From Ophthalmolycus amberensis (Eukaryota; Chordata; Actinopteri; Perciformes; Zoarcidae), in assembly GCA_024529925.1 (NCBI GenBank), contig JAFEUB010000734.1, positions 62,001 to 126,000 on the forward strand: DNA of 64,000 nucleotides, read 5' to 3'. Positions 57,500 through 64,000 of the stretch are shown in pieces; within the stretch, counting starts at the first letter, position 1; the number at the start of each line of letters is the position of its first letter. A model generated the notes under the pieces. The model had not been told where the DNA came from. It did not search any database and saw only the letters and a program-made list of their open reading frames with translations. Both the position numbers and the translations under genes were made by a program.

Positions 57500-60400
57500 A
57501 TGAATGCTCAGACAGTCGGGTGGTTGGTATTTCTGGCAATAATAAAAAGTAGGAATTTTATTACTCCACTGTGATAACAATGTATACTTTAAGAAGATTT
57601 GTATTGAATAATGTAAGCCACTTACATTATGACTTTTCCACTTGTGTTTTCACCATCACAGATATTACTTGTCGTCAACAAAACCTCTTCGAACTCGAAG
57701 CCACTCACCTGGAAGCTAAAGAGGGGTCCTGCATTGAAATCAAATGCAGAGTCACTCGTAGAGTTTATGTTGTTCGTCCTTACTGGTTTTGGTTAAAGGA
57801 TGCACACTGGAATACAGATTGGACTGGCACTGTCATTTACAGCACGAATACCGCAGAATGGCCTGTCAGTGCAGACTTTGCAGACAGAGTGAAATATATC
57901 GGTTCTCCATCTTCAAGTTGGAACAGTTATCTTCAAACCTCACAAAAGTACATTATTTCAATCTGCGATCTGAAAAAAACTGACAATGGAAACTATTCCT
58001 TCAGATTTGTTGCAACGCAAAAGTGGCATACCAACCCAGTGAGGCTGGAAGTTAAAGGTAATACTGAATACTGGAAGATGTTTTCAGAAAATGGATAGCA
58101 ATGAATGAGTTATTCAAACATTAAGAGATGAGCTGGTCTGGAGGCAGAAATGATTGGATTGGTTGAGTTGAGATTCAGTAATATGATGAATGTTTGAAAA
58201 GAAAAAGTCAAGAATACAATTTTTATATTTTGAGACAAATAATTGTAGGAAAATCCTACTGCTGCAGGATTGAGGTCTTGACATTCAAACATACATTTAG
58301 AATTTTACAAGAACCCATTCATATTTCAAGAATTGGAAATGAAGTTGTGATTGTTCGTGAAAACAATTACAGGATGTCAAAACATTTTGAAAGAGTTATG
58401 ATGTCATAGTGTAAAAAATAAAAATATATATAAGAATCAGAATGGGGCCAGCTCTCCCTGCTTCTGATGCCGTATTGATTGTACATAACAAGCTGACAGG
58501 TTTAGATCTCCTGTTTACACATACAGTGCTGCCTATATTTGACTGACACCAAACAGTCATAAAATCAACCCAATTTTCTATATTGTCATATCCCCCATAT
58601 GACAATATAGAAAAATGGGTTGTCAGTCCATCTGAGCTCCCCTTTTATGAATTGTTTCACTGTAATGTCTGATTATTACACCCAATACTAAGTTATTTGA
58701 CCAAACTACTACAACAACCTACATTAATATGAGGCTAAGGATCTCATACTCTCAACATTTGTATTATTGCAATTTTTGGGAAACTGTCTCAAAATATAAA
58801 GATACTATCTGAAAGTGTTGACTTTCATCTTCAGTCACATGTGTATCCCGCTTTAACTTGAATTCTGAAACTGGTTATTTGAATCCTTGAGTTTTAACTG
58901 AGCCAATAACATCATTGAGGACTCTAGAGCAGTTTTTACTTCAGTTCCACGCTGCATAGTTTACCAGCCTCAGTAATTCAGTCAGGATTCACCTCAGTAA
59001 TGATACAATGATAGATGATATGATACATGTATCTACAGGCATAATGAGTGTTATCATATTTATTTGTACTGAATTGATTATAGTTTACTAACACTGGCTA
59101 TTCTGTGTATTCACCGTGATATTTCTGCTGATATTGTCTCATTTATATATTTTCAGAGAATCCGTGCCTGATCACTTTTGAGAAACCGCCTGTCGTAAAC
59201 GAATCTGACGCTGTAACCCTCACATGCTCCACTTTGAGTACATGTACTTCAAACCCACAAATTGGAGGTTTGACACAACTGTCTCCAACGCAGTACTCAG
59301 AGCCTCAACAAATTAAGGGAAAGCAGAAAAGCACCACAGTCAGTTTTACTGTCAACTGGCAGGATGATGGGAAGGAGTTTTCATGCAAGATAGATGACAC
59401 AGACAAGAATTTGATTCGCAATATCAGTTTAACTGTTGAATGTAAGTTCACGAATGGAGTTTATTTATGTCTTGTCTACCGTTACCAGTGATGGACGGTA
59501 ACTTAGATAAAACTGTATTGATCCCTTGGTGAAATTCACAAGTAACCCAGCTGAATATATAGTAAAATAAATAAGCCCCACCTTTATCAGCTGCAACTCT
59601 AAAGTGATGTACACTTAATGCATCATTCATTTTGATTCAATATAATATGCATATTCTGAAATTGACCATTCTGCATATTGACTACTTTTTGTACTTTATA
59701 TACATTTTGATGCTAATACTTTTGTACTTTCACTTATGTTTAAAATGTTCCTTCTTTTATGATCAGAATTAGCAAGCAGAATTACTCTGTCTTGAGGTTT
59801 TCAGAAATAATATTAAGATAAATAAATGAAGTACATTTTTGGCAGCTGATTGCACTTGCATGCATCTTTATATTTTGTATCTGAGAAGGATATATATACT
59901 CCGGCTCTATTGTTATTCACATTTAATTTCTGTAAACAATCCCCCCAAGCTTGCTGTGTGTTGACTGATTTCTCCTGACTTGTTTTGAATTTGTTTACAC
60001 AGATGCTCCCAAAGACACATTGGCTAAAATAAGCCCTGAAAACGTTGTGAAAAAACGATCTGTGACTCTCACTTGCTCCGCCAAAGGACGTCCAGAACCA
60101 AACTTTACGTGGTTCAAAAATAAAAATAAAGTACTTACAGGGGCAGTATGGAAGACCACATCCGTTGAAGAGTCCCACAATGGAGAATACCATTGTGAAG
60201 CTGAAAACAAACAGGGGACAACACAATCAAATCCAGTCATTATTAGCATTAAATGTGAGTATTTCTGATGTTTTCCTTAATTTCCTTAATTCCTTGTTGT
60301 TTGTGGTTCTTAGTAGTTTTAACTCTTCTAATACTACTGTACTTTTTTGATATTGTCCTATGGCATTTAAAAAAAAGAAAAGTAAAATCGTGAATAATTA

Positions 60401-63400
60401 TTAAGTTGATGTACACCACAGATATCTTTGAGGATTCTCATTGTGATTCAGGCTAAAGAAATAATGAAATCTTCTGTTTCAGATGTTCCTGAAGTTGAGG
60501 TGAAGTCATCTGCTTCCATATTTAGACAAGGAGATACAATGACTTTGACATGTAATGTGAAGAGAAGCAACCCACAACCTCACACCTACGATTGGTTAAA
60601 AAATGGGAATGCTGTTGCTCAGAAGCAGACACATGAGCGGTATGTTGTTGAGAGGATCGAGCCCGAGGACAGAGGCTCCTACACATGTAGAGCCACTAAC
60701 ACTGTGGGAACTGGAACATCAGTGCCATTTCAAGTTCAAGTTCAATGTAAGTTCCACAGCTCCTTGTGCTGCATGTATGTCAGAGAGTTGATGATGACGG
60801 AGAAAAATAAATAAATCCACAGACTATCACCACAGAAAGCATGCTAACCGCTAACTCTTTCTTTCAGACGGCCCGAGGAAGGCGACAATTTCCATCAGTG
60901 AAAATGATAAAAGTGTGGGAGTTGGTAAACCCCTTACATTCTATTGTAACACTGAGGCCAATCCTGCGCCGTATAGGTACTCCTGGTACCGATACAACAA
61001 CAACAACAACAAACAGATTGACTGGAGGTCCACGACAACTGAAGGAGGACAACTAAGCTTGGACACAGTAAAAAGAACAGATGACGCTTGTTACATGTGC
61101 AATGCAACCAACAGCATCAATACAGGGGACAATAGTGAGCCAGTGTGCATAAAAGTACTCTGTAAGTAATTATGTAATGCTGACTATGTTCTGTGATATT
61201 TAAGTATTTTTTTTAAATTTCTACATCAAGTTTGATCATTAGAAAATCAGCATTTACGCCTGATTGATTCAAACCATCTATACAAATAGAAAAACAAAAC
61301 AGATATATCTTGTTGATTAGTGAACTGTAGAGATGCTGGTTGGCCGTCTTTGATACCTTTGCTACAGAGCAAGGCTAGCTGTTTCCATCTGTTTCCAGTC
61401 TTTGTGCTAAGCTAAGCTACATTACTGATAGTTGTGGCCCATTCAACAGACAGACATGAGTACATTACCTGAAATGTAAAACTCTTCACTGCTCCTTAGA
61501 CATAAGTTGACCTCCTCTTCATGGACTGCTGCTATCCTATCATGTTAAACAATGAATGAATCCTCCTGAAGATCTTACAGCTGCTTTCTCTCTGCAGATG
61601 GTCCCACCGAGCTCACGCTGTCTATGGATCCTGAGGTCAGGGAGGGTCAGCTCATCACCATCAGATGCACTGTTGAAAGCTTCCCACACTCAACGCTTAC
61701 TTTGAAATGGACTTCCGAATTAAATCATCAGTCTTCACAATTGCGTGTCAATGACCCTGATAATGATTGGTCCCCCAACACTCTCCAGCATGCATTTAAT
61801 GTAACTTCAACCCACACAGGCTTTTACACCTGTGACGCCACAAACAGCCAAGGTTCAAAGACAAGCGAGCGGAGGAAGTTGGTGGTGAAATGTGAGTAAT
61901 TCAGCGGTGCATTGTCTCTTTGCTGATCAAACAAATCATCAAAACCAAATCTTTCCATAAAGTTATAATCATTCAATCTCAGTAAGAAAATAAAAACAAC
62001 TTCATTTCAAATGGCCAAAGTAGATCTTTATTTTCTATTCTTTCCATGTGAAAATAAGTAATTCTGATTACATGTCAAGTGTCGTGGTTCTGAATGAACC
62101 GTAATGTACAATGAGAAAAAACAAAGCAGCTTATACAACTGTAAAATGTATGGCAAAAAGTAACTCGATTTATTTCCTCGAGTACTGCACTGAGTACTTA
62201 AGTACAGTTTTGAGGTACATGTGCTTTTATTGCATTTTTTTCAGACTTGTATTTATATTCCACTAAGTATATTTGACGAACAGTTTAGTTACTTTGAAAA
62301 TTTTGATTTCACATCCAAAACATATAAAATGAGAAAATATAATGCACTGTTATAGATAAACTACAACAGTATATAAAATAGTTCAAACTAGACATTAGAC
62401 ATTAAAATACTATGAATACTTTTACTTCTGATACGTGAATTGCATTTTCCTGCTAAGAATGTTTATTATTATAAATGCAGGATTCTACTTCTCATGGAGT
62501 ATTTCTATAGTGTAGTATTGTTCATTTTACTTAAATTTATTTAGCTGAATACACCACAGTCTTATATATAATGCATCTCCACCACAAACTATAGCCTCAA
62601 AATGACAACATTTAAATCAACTTCTCCCCAAGTTGTGAGGTAATTGTACATAGGAATGCATTGCATTGTACAGGTGTGGAGGTTTCCCTGTTTATATAAT
62701 CTACCACCTTATTGTACCAAGACATACCTTGAATTGTCCCCTTCTGACTAAATTAAAACAGTTATAGTATATTGTATGTTGATGTTAATCAGTTGTTAAA
62801 TGTTTTTGTTGATGGTAATAACTATGCCGTCCATTAGACCTGACTCCTCTCTTTTTTTACAATCTTTTTTGGTAAATGCAGATTGTCCCAAAGACGTGAC
62901 CGTAAAAGCTCAGCCTGCCCTCGTTGTGAATGAGAACAAGTCGTTGACTCTGGATTGCAGCGCTCGGTCCTACCCACCTGTGACCTCTGTCACCTGGATG
63001 AAGATGACTGATGGCAAGAGTAAAATCCTCCAGAGGACGCAGACCTTCACTCTAAACTCTGTCAGTCCTTCCGACAGCGGACTGTACATCTGTGAAGCCA
63101 GTAATGCCATTGGAAGTGGAAACTCAACGCAAACTGAGGTTAAAGTCAAGTGTGAGTAGACTGATGCATTCAGGGTGGTGCAAAGACACACAAGGAGATA
63201 CGTTTACATTCAGTGTCTCTCCCCAAAACACACTGTGAATCCACACAGCCTCGTAAACATGCTGAATGTGGAATTCTTCATGATTTGTCACTGTTTAGAT
63301 CCACATTGGCTCCCTTTTTCCAGCCCATTGCTACATATTTTGGTGCGCTGCTACTATCAGCTGTCAGTAACTGAACAAACCTGGAACCTGGCAGGAAAGT

Positions 63401-64000
63401 GCACTGCAAAAACATTGCTCCATAGCGCTATTAGATATATAAAAAAAACTACTGAGGGTACCATTTAATGTGATGTAGAGAACAGCTGTTGGTTGACACA
63501 TTTCTTTAAATCACATGTCTGCCCTCAAATCCCCCCCAAGTAAAAACAACAACCCCACAGTTTTTTTTATTTTTTATTATAGTGTCTATTTATTCAATTG
63601 CAGAAAAATTAAAACAAATTTTCCAATTAGTACATCTAAAGCCACTCTTTTGAGGATTTGAGGTTACAGCATCTTTCAGTTCTTCTTGTGGCATACGCTA
63701 AATGGTGTGGGCGGTTCATTGCTTTTTTAAAAACCACCACTGGGGGATGCCAAAAGGAGATTTTCTAATTCTACACACAGAAGCTTTCGATTATATTCTC
63801 ATTTGTGCTGTCGTTGCTGTATGATCTTTGAACACTTAGATATTGAGTAAATCATTTTATCCTAAATGTCCCTGCTTAGATGCTCCAAAGCACACAAAGA
63901 TCACAACAGGAGCAGAGCATCAGCAGCCTGACGGGACGCGTTCTGTGACGCTGAACTGCAGCAGTCACAGCTATCCCCGAGTCACAGAATATTCATGGCA
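57500..64000 (+). CDS. Large CD22-like Siglec, 3' end beyond window
   Basis: Exons: 57474-57548 (ATG at 57500, signal MNAQTVGWLVFLAII), 57662-58057 (V-set), 59157-59441 (C2 with extra Cys, LSTCTS), 60003-60254, 60483-60746, 60868-61161, 61598-61891, 62882-63151 (five Ig), and 63880 on (eighth Ig, cut by the window end). All internal exons are phase 1-1 with good GT-AG sites. The V-set has CIEIKC in strand B, Trp in YWFWLKD and the F-strand Arg in YSFRF. Its second Cys lies in SICDL, some four residues nearer the Arg than in the S genes or mag. At least eight Ig domains, compared with seven in human CD22, and its place next to mag after the array make it the best candidate for the CD22 orthologue, but TM and tail are not visible. 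It is clearly diverged from S1-S6. Confidence 0.85.
58567..58621. repeat. Long inverted repeat (25-bp stem, 5-base loop)
   Basis: Left arm 58567-58591 and right arm 58597-58621 pair over 25 bases with one mismatch. The loop is CCCCC. It is in the intron between the V-set and C2 exons of the large CD22-like gene. Confidence 0.9.
61892..62881. other. Intron of about 1 kb in the large CD22-like gene
   Basis: AT-rich intron between the sixth and seventh Ig exons. No exon, repeat family or open frame worth naming was seen. Confidence 0.6.

Noticed and set aside
60020..60226. Minus-strand open frames over 59813-60249
   Set aside because: Shadows of the third Ig exon of the large CD22-like gene.

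Overview
The window is a stretch of ray-finned fish (teleost, probably percomorph) nuclear DNA. The evidence is vertebrate split genes with GT-AG introns, a clear myelin-associated glycoprotein (MAG/Siglec-4) gene with fish-like spacing, fish-type non-LTR retroposon tails, and CD22-like genes of the kind expanded in bony fish. All supported genes lie on the + strand. Almost every Ig domain is one phase 1-1 exon, so domains can be duplicated, lost or skipped without breaking the frame. All exon borders were read by eye from splice sites and frame continuity.

Layout. (1) 35-7105: mag, lacking only its signal exon upstream of the window, with a LINE reverse-transcriptase relic in one intron. (2) 7106-10896: intergenic DNA. 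(3) About 10897-51051: a tandem array of six Siglec/CD22-like genes, called S1 to S6. S1 and S2 are intact two-Ig receptors whose short tails match the ITAM consensus. S3 is an intact six-Ig receptor of 830 residues with an ITIM/ITSM/Grb2-type tail. S4 is a four-Ig receptor carrying the ITAM tail but with frameshifts in both N-terminal domains. S5 is a near copy of S3 with a one-base insertion in domain 2. S6 is a four-Ig receptor with an ITIM tail and frameshifts in the signal and V-set exons. (4) 52560-53620: a decayed seventh member (S7) that keeps traces of signal and TM exons but no Ig exons. (5) 54285-56106: an immunity-related GTPase (IRG)-like gene with degenerate GTP-binding motifs and an apparent late frameshift. 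(6) 56389 to the window end: a large CD22-like gene, still open after its eighth Ig domain.

The array has two interchangeable 5' types (a: S1, S4, S6; b: S2, S3, S5) and two interchangeable tails (ITAM: S1, S2, S4; ITIM: S3, S5, S6). A tandem segmental duplication of about 15.3 kb (18738-34059 and 34329-49605) explains much of this. Its junction lies inside S4, giving that gene an S6-like ectodomain and an S1/S2-like ITAM tail.

Inferred biology: a MAG-CD22 locus, as in mammals where MAG and CD22 are neighbours, in which a CD22-like receptor has expanded into paired activating and inhibitory receptors. Their V-sets keep the Siglec hallmarks: a B-E strand cysteine pair, an F-strand arginine, and an extra domain-2 cysteine. 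The near-identical repeats and single-base indels leave open that some lesions are assembly errors.
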